Of a DNA stretch of 64,000 nt, positions 1 through 16,366 are shown piece after piece. The stretch's first letter is position 1. Each line of letters begins with the position of its first letter. The DNA is taken from assembly GCA_025716815.1 (NCBI GenBank), contig JAIXMN010000020.1:124001-188000 (forward strand), given 5' to 3'. The DNA comes from Dichotomocladium elegans (Eukaryota > Mucoromycota > Mucoromycetes > Mucorales > Lichtheimiaceae). The translations under genes and the position numbers were made by a program. The notes beneath the pieces were generated by a model that made no database searches, had not been told where the DNA came from, and saw only the letters and a program-made list of their open reading frames with translations.

Positions 1-1
1 C

Positions 2-610
2 CTGCTCATCCAGCAAGGTCTGCACAGGCTCAGTAACCCCAACATTGCATCGGCGCTGGGCGTTTCGCCTACGGATCCATACGCGTCTTGCCTTGCATAC
101 CATCTCTTTTCGCCGCTGCCGCTGCCGCTGCCGCCGTCGCAGCAGCAGCAGCAGCAGCAGCCACACCGATTTTCGTCCATCGCCTCCTTAGCGCACCTGA
201 AGCCTGACTCGGGTGTTTCGGTCCTTACCAAATCACTCACCCAACAGCAGCATTCGCATCCGCCGCCGCCGCCGCCTCAGGAACGCGCAAGGCCGGTTTC
301 GATGGACAGTCGAGATTCGGGAATAGTGGCAACGCGGTATCCCAAGATGGTCTCACGGAGGATATTGCGTGACGCCGCCATCCGCGCCTTGTCGTCGGAC
401 ATGTCGTTCCTTGGCCTCCACAGTACCAGCAGCACCAGTAGTCTGGGAGTGAGCGCCTGCAACAATAAGAGTAGTAACGGCACAACGATGACAATTGCGT
501 CCATGACCACGGATCCATGCTGTTGTCTTCATCATCATCATTATCATCAACAACAACAGCAGCAGCAGCAGCAGGACACGGCAACATTGTGGTGCTGTCC
601 GCCTTCCTAA
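2..610 (+). CDS. 3' end of an unrecognised gene (partial)
   Basis: The frame is open from base 2 to a TAA at 608-610 and gives the last 202 residues of a protein whose start lies outside the window. The N-terminal visible part (LSNPNIASALGVSPTDPYASCLAYHLF) looks like a short helical domain; its DPxxxxxAYHL ending faintly recalls the UBA-like or autoinhibitory region of SNF1/AMPK-type kinases, but this is a weak resemblance and no catalytic domain is visible. The rest is low complexity: two polyglutamine runs, a proline run, Ser/Thr-rich stretches and a short basic segment (KMVSRRILRDAAIRAL). The codon repeats (CAG, CCG) make opposite-strand frames look open; those are shadows. No intron is needed in this part. 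Function not assigned. Confidence 0.5.
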   Translation: MLIQQGLHRLSNPNIASALGVSPTDPYASCLAYHLFSPLPLPLPPSQQQQQQQPHRFSSIASLAHLKPDSGVSVLTKSLTQQQHSHPPPPPPQERARPVSMDSRDSGIVATRYPKMVSRRILRDAAIRALSSDMSFLGLHSTSSTSSLGVSACNNKSSNGTTMTIASMTTDPCCCLHHHHYHQQQQQQQQQDTATLWCCPPS

Positions 611-1788
611 TGTATTCCATTCCTAATCTTCTTTTACTTTGTATCCTTCTCCTCCTTCTTACACTACCCTCCCCACTCGTTTTTTTTTTTTTTGAAAAAA
701 GACAGGAAGATAATACTTCCTCTTTTTTTTTTTTTTCTTCTCCCCCCTCTTCTCTAATTGTGCTTGTAAAGCCTTCATCCTTTTGCAGAAAAATCGTCTC
801 ACTGCCTGCATACCATAAGCTTTGTCATGCCTTTGCACTGCGGCGGACGTGTCCATAGATCAAACAGGTATCGTATACAAACGCTCTGATGAGGTGCCAT
901 TTTAGGGATGTTTTCACTTAGCGGTGGGGGTGGTGGTGGTTGAGGGAGCTAGACAGGTATATCCGTAGACAAGTGGCAGAAACGGATAGAAGCAGTCAAG
1001 CTTTTTTTTTCTTGGGGTTCCCAACGTGTGGTGGTGGTGGTGCTGGTTAGCCTTGCATTATCGATCGATGCTGCTGCACGTAGCACATACAAACACACAT
1101 ACATCATCACCCTTTGGTAAGCCGCGCGACGGTTACCGGTCGTGTTCTTCCCCAGTGAATGAGCAATCGTCTGGTCATTTGTTCTATGAGGGGATATATA
1201 GGCCTTTTGATTATCTTTTTTTTGTTTGTTTGTTTCAACGACGAATACAAAGCATGTAGGACACCAAATACTGCAGGGAATGATGTACTAGTGTAGGATA
1301 CAGTATGTATTAGACAGACTTCCTGCAAATGCATACACACATATCCCCAGACGTATAAGATATCGCGCACTCAAGTTAGAAATGTGTCCCGGGGACACGT
1401 CTTCAATACATCACGTAGCGTACGTTCACATCCATCTCTTATTAGAGAGAGTGGCTTAGGCCGCGTTCTCGATCAAGTGCTACAGACAGTTCTGGATAGC
1501 CTGGAAGCTACAAGTATTTATCTTGTTAGATGTACAAACAAAATAACAATCTCTATTATAAAAACTGGCCCGCCTCCCCCTTCCGACTGAAAGAGACCCG
1601 GGAGCCATCTTGGAACCATCAGCATAAAATTGATGGTGGTACTAAAAATCCAGGAGGATACATGAGGAAGAAAGTTTGTAATATGTATAAAAGAAGAGAA
1701 TGAAAGGGCCGAGATAATAGATGAATGCAAGAAATGGATGGGTTATTAAGCTCAGCAAGAAATGCGGACATGGAGGATGTCATTGGTT
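611..1788. other. intergenic, no gene seen
   Basis: This is the 3' flank of the partial gene and the downstream flank of the BAR-SH3 gene on the other strand. It holds T-rich and pyrimidine-rich runs (680-740), a GGT/GTG repeat near 925-945 and 1028-1045, and AT-rich stretches. No reading frame here has recognisable protein content. Confidence 0.6.
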
Positions 1789-3441
1789 CTAGTGTTTACT
1801 GCTGGATCTGGCATGCTGTCGTATGGATGCTTCTTGTAGTAAGTGAGAGTCTTTTGCTGGCAATGGCGGCGGATTTTCGCACGTATCGAATGCTTCGGTA
1901 TAATTGACTGGGAAAATTCCTGACATCTTTTCACCGTTTTTTGAGCTCACTTCTCCCAGCCACCATCCTTGATTGATTTCCTCCAGCACAGTAATGATAT
2001 CACCTGTCTTCAATGATAGGTCCTCTGGATGCTCGCCTTTGAAGTCAAAGATAGCTTTCCGACGCGCACTATGAAGACTCGGCACAGTAGCTATGGTGTA
2101 ATATATGTATGTGAATAACCGAACCATCGGTAATAATTCGCAACCGCCTTACATGGCTTTCGTCTGAACTCCGCTGTTCGTTCGGAATAGTTCGAGCGTA
2201 TACTGTTGCAGTCAGCTGAGTAGTCGGAGGTGCTCGCTGCTGATTTATGATCAGCGCAGTATGAGGTGATTGAAGGGGGAGGAGGGTATGCTGAGGTAAG
2301 GATAGAGCCTGCCGTCGCCTCGTGGGAATGATCGGGATTGCCTGAGGTCGCAGCGGCAGGCTTTGCGCTTGTGGTTGAAGATCGCTCGTATGCAGAATCA
2401 CTCGAAATACGTTTCTTCGCAATAGGCATCATCAGATCTTCATTGTCGTGAGAGTGTTCGTCTTCATCTTCTTCTAGTCCATCTGGCCAGGACGACTGCA
2501 GATTTTTTAGGGTGGATACCGCATTCATATAAGAGTCCAACTGGATATCGAGAAAATTTTTCAAAGCTTTCCGGTGTTTCTCCTATCGAAAAATATGATA
2601 AATAAAAGAAGCAGCAGTATGGCAGAATGTTGCCATACCTTGTAATCATCCAACAACATCATATGTTGCAGTAAATCATTCTCGGTTTCCTCATACTTGA
2701 TTCTCGACTGCTGCAAAATCTGTTCCAGCTGCGGCTTCTCCTTTTTGGCCTTCTGAAGTCTGCCGAGGTTGGCAGCATAGTCGAGCCGCCGCATTTCCAA
2801 CTTTTTGCGGATTTCACGGTATTCATCATAGCATTTCCGGCTGTCTCGGAGCAGTTGTAAATAGCTATCATTTAATTGGACAGTGACTCTCTCCATTTGA
2901 GCCGATATCTCGATCTCAGCTTCACCCAAGCGCTTGAGTGCATCGCCTAGTTAGACAGGTGGGGTGCACGTGTGTATTAGCCGCAAAGGGAATTGCATTG
3001 TTCTGAATCATGTGCATATATACACACACAGCCACATGCCTAATTTTGGGGAATTCTTGGCAATCTCATTGCCGTGTCGAGTCCAGGAGTCACCAATCGC
3101 ATGCAGAGGTGGAGGCTTCACCGTTGTCTCTTGTGCCGTCGTCGTTTGCTTCCGATGGGCAAGTTCCGCATATGCTTTTTTCACACTGCGATACATTCGC
3201 TCAAAGCCCTCGTGCCATTGCTCCGTCTGGTTTTCGAGTTCTTGAATGTCTTCTGTCTGTAAAATGGCCTTTGCTCCACCGAGCCGCTCACCTGTCCACT
3301 AGATGCAGGTTGAGAATGCGATGCAAAGGATTCGGAGAACACATATGGATGATGGCATGGTTCGTGTTCTGCAATCAGCGAGCAAGAGAAGAGAAGGGTG
3401 AATAAACTTGCCTGCTTGAAGCGCCCCAAATTTTTGAGCAT
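1789..3441 (-). CDS. BAR-SH3 domain protein (amphiphysin/endophilin-like)
   Basis: Five exons: 3441-3412, 3298-3040, 2946-2639, 2582-2153 and 2090-1789, giving 442 residues. Residues about 1-235 form a BAR domain rich in heptad-like charged helices (start MLKNLGRFKQWTGERLGG; later ELENQTEQWHEGFERMY and a KKEKPQLEQILQQ coil). A Ser-rich acidic linker follows, then an SH3 domain at about 345-405 with the typical ALYDF-like opening (AIFDFKGEHPEDLSL), a GWW motif and an FPVNY ending. BAR-SH3 proteins bend membranes and couple them to actin and endocytosis, as Rvs167 does in yeast. Intron 1 begins GCAAGT and intron 2 appears to begin GCATGT, so both are probably GC-AG introns; with a GT donor intron 1 would break the frame. 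An alternative GT donor for intron 2 would add five residues. The exact subfamily is not settled. Confidence 0.85.
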
Positions 3442-3854
3442 GGTTTTAGTAAGGTAGAGGAGGGCAAGCGGTGAAAGGGATCTGCAAACACACACACACA
3501 CACACCCAAAAAAAATAGGTCGGGTTTTTTGTTCAAATACTTTTGAAGACACGCCATCATGTGGGATTACCGCTTTAAATTACTCGCCCAAAGCCTTACT
3601 CTTATAACCTCATGCTGCCTTCGTTCGCCTCGGATCACTCACTTTGTTTTCTCTTTCACTGCTGCGCATTCGTAAAAAATCTCAATGTCCTAACAAATAT
3701 TATTTGATGCTGCTGTCGCCTTACATGAGCTTTTTTTTTTTTTGGAACGTCGATCGAAAAAGGGGGCCGACGTTTATCCTTCTTTGGAATAAAAAATCCC
3801 AGGTCAAGAGGCCGCATACGCATAGCATTCTTCGGAGGGACCCAAATCGACATA

Positions 3855-3886
<32 letters not shown>

Positions 3887-6216
3887 ACCCTCATGCCTAA
3901 CTTGCACTCCGTCGATAAGATCATCAACTGTTCTATCTTAACCATTTTGGAAAACAGTATCAAAATCAAATAGATGTGTCTGCTATACATTCCCAAAAAG
4001 TAATGCTAGTACCCAATGACATCATTGTCCCTCCCCAAACGGAAGACTTCTCTTTTCGTCATATCAAGCGCTCCTGGATGGCTGATGCACCTAGGCTTAC
4101 ACGGGAAAGAGCGGGCGCCTTACCGCTCGATCTTCAGAGACAGTGGCCGCCAAAATAAATAAAAAGAGCGTAAAAGCTATACGCAGTAAAAAAGAGACTA
4201 GAACCGCTTTCTGTTGTCAACGCGGACGGAGAACGTTATAGCAGATGCTAGAAAAAGGCCACTTCCCGCTCGATACTTCGTTAAACGCAGAATGGCCGGC
4301 TAAGCAGTCTCCATTACCTCTTTCTCTTCTTGTGCTCCTTGTTTACGTGAAATTACTCATATCCCGTGAAGTATATGTCCGCAGTAAACATGTGCTCATT
4401 GACGATGGGGGGGGGCGTTTGTCCTGCATTCCAATACAAAGTATGTCATATAACAGAGAATACTCCAAGGTCCAAGTTCTTTAGTGAGACATTACACTTT
4501 GATCATGGTTATCAACGTTAATGGTGAATTCCTCCAAAGGAAGATTTAGGCATGTTGCTGGTGATTACCGCAGCACCTCGCCAGAATACATAAGTGAGCA
4601 ATGTATTGGAGCGCAAATACAGATTGCATAGGCATGTACAATAACGCACCTGAACTAAGAATGATTACATATAACTAGATCAGAATGCCAGCTTGTTCAA
4701 CTGCTCGGAGGGAACAAGCCGAGATCGGTCGGCTTCTCAAAGACTAAGGTGCCTGAAAGGATGCGAATGTTCCTCTTGTCGTTGGGAATTTTCCATCGAT
4801 AATGTCATTCTCGTCTTCTTTCTGATACAATGTACGCGATGGTAAGTGGATGGGAAACGTTTTCAGGGATCCCTCGGATCCCTTTGGTCAGTCATGAGGT
4901 ATAAAGCGCTGACCATTGGCCTTAATGGGAAAAGGAGAAAAAGTTAAGAGTCTTGGCAAGAGCCACCCACTCTCGCATCGTCAATCGTGACAATGATGGG
5001 TCTCTGGTCTTTCAGTATTGCTGAAGTTGATGTGGAAGATCAAAGGGAACAGCAGCAGATGTATTAAACTTTTCCCAGGATGTAGGAGGTGAATATCAAA
5101 TATACTTTTAATGGCTTACGCATTGGAATGATAGTTTCTCAACCCTTAGTCCATCATATACGCACTAGCGCTGATTATTTACTATAAGTAATAGTCACCT
5201 TACTTCATAACTGTTGAAAAACTATAAAGCTCCGTAGAGTAGCATAGAGAAACCATCCTCTCGTTTTTTATTACTCTGTCTAACCATATGTACCTTTGCT
5301 TGTTTATCTCTGCTCTGCGCACATCCCATGGAGGAACTGGAGCTAACAGTGGAGGCTTATCACAATGAGATTGTGCATACGCGATGGGCAGTAGTATATA
5401 ATGCTTCCTTGATATTCTATCCATATTGGACAGCCAAGAAACCTCTATTCCGGTTCTCATCGCGAATGATCACTATAATACTAAATTGTTTTATTACAGT
5501 ATCTACTCTCCTTAGCATATCGACCAATCGTCCCTGTACGTGCCTGGTGAACCATGGAAGAGCGAGTCCCTGAGGACGCCGCTCCGCCCCCTCATTTCTC
5601 TGCGGCCACCATCTTTCTTGGCATTCCGGCACGTCTCTCCTACCGTCTCCGTTTCGGTTTATCGCTGGGACTACACAGGAGTCAAAGTTAAAGGGCATGG
5701 AGGAAGGGTTGCTGTTTTCAGGTGACGCGGAATCTTTTGATCCTGGATACTGCATGCTAACCAGACATTCGCGGGCTTTGAAAGGCTGCTGGTTCGGTAA
5801 AGCAGGACCTTTCCCAACAGTTGCCGAGTAGAATCCTAGCTTCCTAACGCTGGGATTGATTCAATAGAGCATCGCCACTCCAGTACAGTCATCTCTTTCA
5901 GAGGCTGGTTGAGGCGTGACTCAGCTCATCATGGCTATGTGCGTTGTTTTGCTCTACGACAGCCAGGGAATTTCCTCAGTTTAATTACTTTCATTCTGGG
6001 ATATTGATGATATGCAAATAACATAATGCTAAAGTGTATATCAAGAAGGGAAAGCGTATATTTTACGAGCATAGCTCGCACGGTTTATTGATTGGCCATT
6101 TGAAACACCTCCTGGTAAGATTCTGTCGGCATTTAAAGTGGCCGAGTATTAGGGCGCTTAGCTGGGCCAAGTGCGCCTTTCGTTCATTGTCTTTTGCCAT
6201 TACGCATTAGTCTATC
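3442..6216. other. 2.8 kb intergenic stretch without a convincing gene
   Basis: It holds the upstream regions of the BAR-SH3 gene and VPH1. Visible items are an AC repeat near 3484-3506, a TA repeat at 3859-3886, and a 112-codon minus-strand frame at 5417-5755 with no recognisable domain. Two short segments (about 4115-4150 and 4260-4300) share a CCGCTCGAT...GTGGCCG/ATGGCCG pattern, possibly old repeat pieces. I see no splice-consistent gene, tRNA or transposase here. Confidence 0.5.
3859..3886. repeat. TA dinucleotide microsatellite
   Basis: Fourteen TA units without interruption, in the region upstream of the BAR-SH3 gene. Confidence 0.95.
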
Positions 6217-9486
<3,270 letters not shown>

Positions 9487-9556
9487 AACAAGTTTGAGGA
9501 TAAATAAAAAGGCTTCATTATGACGTATTCTTTTTGAATCAACAGCTTGGGTCTGT

Positions 9557-10536
9557 TTATTGCAAAGGGGCTGCCTTGTCATTGATGGCGTTGGCGAGAA
9601 CAGCGCTATCGGTGCTTGCTTCGACAAACGAGAGATATTCTTTAGTTACATAATTTCGCACCGAGCAGGATCTCAACTGCGGAGTCACGCGGTCTGGCAT
9701 GCGAATGGATAGGTAGTCGGTGTAGGACACGACGAAGAGATCCAACTGACAGTCTAGGTGGTGGGGGGGATGGATGTGAGTGTTAGGATGAGAATGGGGG
9801 GGCCGGATCTACGATACAAAGATGCTTGCCTTCAAGGCCTGGTCCTGTATCGTCAACGCGAACACAGCCATTGTGCTTTGCGCCCATGGGAAGAGTGAGA
9901 CCGTTTAACTCTGGAATATAGAGCGTTGTGCCCTGTGGGAGATTGTTCGATGCCACGCTGACAAATGGCACCAGATTCTGAACGCCGGCGCCGTAACCAA
10001 AGAGGTTCTGACGTCGGTCCTTGTGGCCGATAATCTCAAAGACATGGTCCTTGTGCAGATGGACGAGGTCACCGTTGGCCAGAAGGCACTAGGCATTTCT
10101 CAAAGAAAGTGGGGGGATAGTTGTTTTGTGCGGATTTCCTTTTTCTTTTAGATTCAACACATACACACACACAGTCATTTTAGCCGGATCTTACAGCACC
10201 CTCGGTGATGCATCTTTTGATCATGGACTCTGGCACCCTAGCCAGCAGCTTGTTGTCCCGTCCCATCATAGGCACACGGGGTTCAGGATCACCGAGGTAG
10301 ATCCGCCTGCCGTCCGCGTCGGCTTCATCCCACTCGTTTTCCTTGGGGATCCAATATTGGGTCATGTATGACGTTTTTGAGCGGCATCCTGACAACGCGT
10401 CAATGGTTTGGGGTGTATAAACCAGTTGACATAGGAACTGAAGCGTTGCATCGACAAGTGGCCCTGTTGTCGTTTCTGGTGCTGCCTGTCCTGCTATCAA
10501 GAGGACAGCACCCATGGAGAGAAGTAGCATGTGCAT
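9557..10536 (-). CDS. secreted 3D-domain (MltA/RlpA-like double-psi barrel) protein
   Basis: Three exons: 10536-10195, 10088-9818 and 9753-9557, giving 269 residues. The start ATG at 10536 opens a good signal peptide (HMLLLSMGAVLLIAGQA), so the product should be secreted or wall-associated. The central and C-terminal part matches the 3D domain: ASNNLPQGTTLYIPEL, then HNGCVRVDDTGPGLEGKHL with Asp193/Asp194, and a third Asp in CQLDLFVVSYTDYL. In bacteria this barrel sits in lytic transglycosylases such as MltA and in germination proteins; fungal copies are secreted and of unknown substrate. Several Cys residues (in CLLANGD, HNGC, YCQ, RSCS) could form disulphides. No catalytic role should be assumed. 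Confidence 0.8.
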
Positions 10537-11295
10537 TGGGAGGCAAGAGTGCGAAAGTGAAAGAGAGACAGAAGACGTTCCATTTCTGTCTTTTTTTTTT
10601 TTTTCTGGAACTTTGGGAATGCCTTCCCCTCTCCCATCCCCTTTTGGATTATTTCCAAGATACCTCAACAGGTTCTCTTTTTTTTTTTTGCCTCAGACAG
10701 GTTTCAAAAAAAAAAAGAGAGAGAGAGAGAAGGAGGAAGATACTATTAGCACGATCTTCACCATGGCTGTCAGTGAATGTATTCTTCTTCATTTACCACT
10801 CCCCCTCCCCCCACATATATGGATGCAAACCTATTCGCTCCTCTGTACCAGCAGAAGTTGGGAAGGAGGATTGAGAAGATGACGGGGCACATAGAAAAAC
10901 CAAAGAGAAAAGATACTCAGGACAGAAAAAAAAAAGAGGACAACCAACGATGGAATGTATGCTCCGTTGTGATACATTTCCGCTGGAACCGACTCAGTGG
11001 GGGAGGGGGTCCTCTGTCTTTCGTTCTCTGGATTAGTGCGCTATAACGATGGGGTTTGCTTGGAATTAAGGGAATCCCGCCCCAATACGAGAGGGCGGCC
11101 GCTGTATGGAAACACGCTGCCAAAATGCTGAGCGAAGTCGAATACTTAGCACCGATCGAGAAGAACAGCATGGTCAATTTTCTAACGGCATCTTTCATGT
11201 TTTCTTTCAAAACTCGGACATAAAACATCCTAGCGGGGATACGTAGATATTTTTAATAATGGAAGTAGTATCTTAGAGATTATATCTATCAGTCA
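10537..11295. other. intergenic between two minus-strand genes
   Basis: It covers the upstream region of the 3D-domain gene and the 3' flank of NOT4. T-rich runs at 10590-10605 and 10677-10690 and a GA repeat near 10710-10730 stand out. No gene is seen. Confidence 0.6.
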
Positions 11296-13378
11296 TCATA
11301 TCTGCGCAAATCCAAAGCGTGAGCATTTCCGCATCGGTGTCTCAAAGAGACCGCCTGTGGACCGCAATATCTGGTGAGTGAAAGGATTGAATGTGCCAGT
11401 ATAGCTGGGCGTAGGAGTCGCATTGGCCAGGAAGTCAAGCGCGCTCATCGGCGCAAGATCCGGGTCATCCAATGTATCATCCTCATCTTCCATCAGAAGG
11501 CGTAACGGCTGATCACGGCCGTTCTCGTCTCCCTTGACTCGCCGTCGCGGGTCCTTATTGTGATCATCACCGTCATCCTCATGAAGAGCGCCAACGCCTA
11601 CAGGTATATCGTCGTCCTCATGGAGTGATAATGAGCAGACCTCGTTCAATGCGTCACCAAGGACAAAACCAATGAGACCGTCGTATAGATAGCACGGTCG
11701 TATCACCCCATTTGTCAAATCCTCGCTGCCATTCCCGTTGATAGATGTGCTCGACGATTCTGGATGCTCTAGCAGCGCTGTAGGAGTAGCAGGGCGAGAA
11801 CCGCTGCTGTTACTCTCGCCTTTCATTTCTCTGCGTTTCTTCTTCTCTGTTTTGCGTCTGGCTGCCGAAGCAGCTTGTTGCTGCTGTTGCTGCTGTTTTT
11901 GGGCCGCGGCAGCTGCAACAGCCACTGCCAGTGGTGGTCCGAAATTGTCAGGTGTAAGGGAGCGCTCAGGCAAGGTGCCCGTCCTAAGAACAGGTGTCGA
12001 CGGACCGCTTCCAGCCTTTGCCCAAGATGCCGTAGCTGGTAATGCCGGTCTATCATCGTCTGAATGCTCGACAACAGCCACAGTCGTTGGTTTGGAATAC
12101 GAAGGCTCGGCTCGCGTAGTAGACTTGTACGTAATATTAGCGACAGACTCGAGCGTTGCAGGTCTTCGACTCGTTGCCTCGTTTGCAACAGATGGTGTCG
12201 CGGGAATATGCGCTCGGTCAGCATCAGTTGACATTTGATCTCGCATCCGGTGTTTACTATAGGAATTTCCAGACTTCCTTAGCCATACATCGTCTCATGT
12301 AATGATCTATTGCGGCAATATACCCAGTTGCTAATTCCTCTTTAGAAATGGTATCTGCTTCCTCTCCAGGCTCGTGCAGGTAAAGACATGTCGGATTGGG
12401 ACATGTCATATTTCGCAGATAATAGGTACAGTATTTTGTAGTACCATACGATGCCCTACAAAAGAACCGCTCGTGGTGATCAGTCAATGCATCGTCGAGA
12501 TACGCACCGCAATATAACCATACCGTAATATCCGCCCTGCCATAACGCTGCCGTCGACGCCGTGAATCGCCTTTGCAGCATCCTCCTTGCGTTGGTAGGT
12601 TACATAAACCGCTGCACTTGGCTGCATTGTTGTGGTCCCGCTCGCATTAGAAGTAGGTGCCACGGGCCGCTTGTTAATCACTACTTTGGCAATTTTTCCA
12701 AACTGACCGAAGAAGTCGTTGGACCGGATGGTCTTTTTTTTCGTTCCCAAATAAAATACAATGAGTTGATGTCCATTTGCAATTGGATGAAGGAACCTTT
12801 TGTTCGAGGATCTATTACCTCCTCAGTTGCTAACTTTGGATGTAATCCAATGACATAGACAAGATTCTTTTGGACAACTCGCATGTTGGCAAGATGCCGC
12901 CGATTGGCAGCTTCCATGTCTTTTTGCTGTCGCTCCTTTTCCTTTTTCTCACGCTTGATACGCGCAATTCTGAAAAAATACGTGTAAGCTTCCTCCGAGA
13001 TCATGAGCGTTTGATTTCCTTACTCGTCTGCACTGATGGGTTCGAATTCTGCCATTTGATCAGAGTATTCTCGCCGACTACATTAATTTTCATCAGGATG
13101 AATAACTGGTCTCCCAGAGGCCCACAATGACGACGACTAATTTACCATGCAGGACATCGTCCATTCAGATTTTCTCGAATATGGTGCCAGCAGAAACGGC
13201 AGATCTTGTTTTAATGCCATGAATAAGCTTTCTCTAACTAGGTTTATGAAACAAGGCAAATCGTCGTCGAATGACCCACCTGATAGCCGCAAGTACAGGG
13301 CTTGAAATTTCGATCAGCAATGTCGAGCTCCTCCATGCAGAGGGGGCATTCGTAGTCCTCGTCATCGGAGTCGAGCAT
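11296..13378 (-). CDS. NOT4: CCR4-NOT complex E3 ubiquitin ligase Not4
   Basis: Seven exons: 13378-13280, 13204-13146, 13077-13024, 12969-12819, 12732-12524, 12455-12324 and 12256-11296, giving 554 residues. Residues 11-53 are the special C4C4 RING finger of Not4 (CPLCMEELD, CTCGYQICRFC, CPAC). A coiled segment (IKREKKEKERQQK) leads into an RRM starting VVQKNLVYVIGL at about residue 120, followed by a CCCH zinc finger (KYCTYYLRNMTCPNPTCLYLH). The last exon is a long disordered tail with a polyglutamine tract and a C-terminal acidic region. Not4 ubiquitinates stalled-ribosome and other targets and helps mRNA decay, in cytosol and nucleus. Intron 4 ends in an A-run before its AG. The gene diverges from LPD1 across 881 bp. 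Confidence 0.96.
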
Positions 13379-14259
13379 GGTAATTTAATGGATATGAATA
13401 GGATGGTGAGTGAATGCGACACCAGGATAACCTCTGCAGAAAACAAAATCTTGCTCCGCCAATAAAATAAAACAAAACGAGAGTGACGACCGCAGCATTC
13501 TTCCTCCCCTTTCTACTTTCCCACCGTCCGCTTCAGACGGTTGTTCTGTCCATCTGGGTCCTTTTTTCTCCTGTCCTCTAACCTGGACTAAGAGACATGT
13601 CCTCATGCATATCATCACCACAATGTGATCTTTTCTGGGCTGCACTTGCTCTTACCTACTAGAAATATATTACGATTGCTCCGCGCATGGATATGATTTG
13701 TTCAGCGGGCACGTGCTCCATACCGCTCGGAAGCAAAAGCATTCAGACTGTTGAGAGGAGTGCGGAAGCTGCTAACGCATATGCCATGTCCCCTAGACTG
13801 CGTCTCCTTCGCAGAAGTAACTGAATTGAGCAAGATTCACTAGCCGCCAATCATATTACTAGATGTACAACGACAAGCGCGCTCTGTTCATGTTGGCGCG
13901 TCGAACGTCAATCTTTGTAAATAACTTGGGATATCGTATTACCCATTAAATTTTATCCTTCTGAACAACTTCTTTATGGATGTTTGAACCCTGTCTTCAC
14001 AGATCTCAACTGGTGCTTGGAAAGTCTTTATAGATCTTTTTAAGCGTTAGGGCAAACAAAAACAAAAAATGCCAGACCGGCAACCTCCGAGTCCGCCCGG
14101 GCAATGTCGCGCCGCCCCTGCGGGTGGGGGTATGGGCGGGGCGGTGACGTCTATAATAAATGGGGTGAAATCCCAACTTGTCCCGACTTTTTTTCCTTCT
14201 GTCTTGGGAAAGGCTCTTTGTACCCTCTTTTCCTTCTTTTCCTTAAAACATAACACACC
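13379..14259. other. divergent promoter region NOT4/LPD1
   Basis: The 881 bp between the two start codons contain a TATA-like and GC-rich core next to LPD1 (annotated separately). An AT-rich centre has no reading frame of interest. Confidence 0.6.
14134..14160 (+). promoter_or_regulatory. probable LPD1 core promoter: GC box, CRE-like site, TATA-like element
   Basis: A GGGCGGGG box at 14134-14141 is followed by TGACGTC at 14145-14151 (seven of eight bases of a CRE/ATF site) and TATAATAAA at 14152-14160, about 100 bp before the LPD1 start codon. The spacing fits a core promoter. Factor binding is inference. Confidence 0.5.
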
Positions 14260-16266
<2,007 letters not shown>

Positions 16267-16306
16267 ACACATCCATGTTTACGCGTACAAATCATATTTT
16301 CATTAC

Positions 16307-16312
16307 AATAAA
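16307..16312 (+). terminator. polyadenylation signal of LPD1
   Basis: AATAAA lies 41 bp after the stop codon, followed by an A-run. The convergent HAD gene ends only about 55 bp further on. Confidence 0.55.
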
Positions 16313-16366
16313 AAAAAATGTTGCGATTGCAGCGGTATATAGTACACGGATATGCACCTGCATGGT

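Noticed and set aside
5417..5755. 112-codon minus-strand frame upstream of VPH1
   Set aside because: No recognisable family, and no neighbouring exons that join with good splice sites.
11738..12238. 166-codon plus-strand frame opposite NOT4
   Set aside because: Mirror of the low-complexity last exon of NOT4, including its polyglutamine tract read as polycysteine.
13041..13053. GGTTCGAATTC, similar to a tRNA B box
   Set aside because: It lies inside a NOT4 coding exon and there is no A box or cloverleaf around it.
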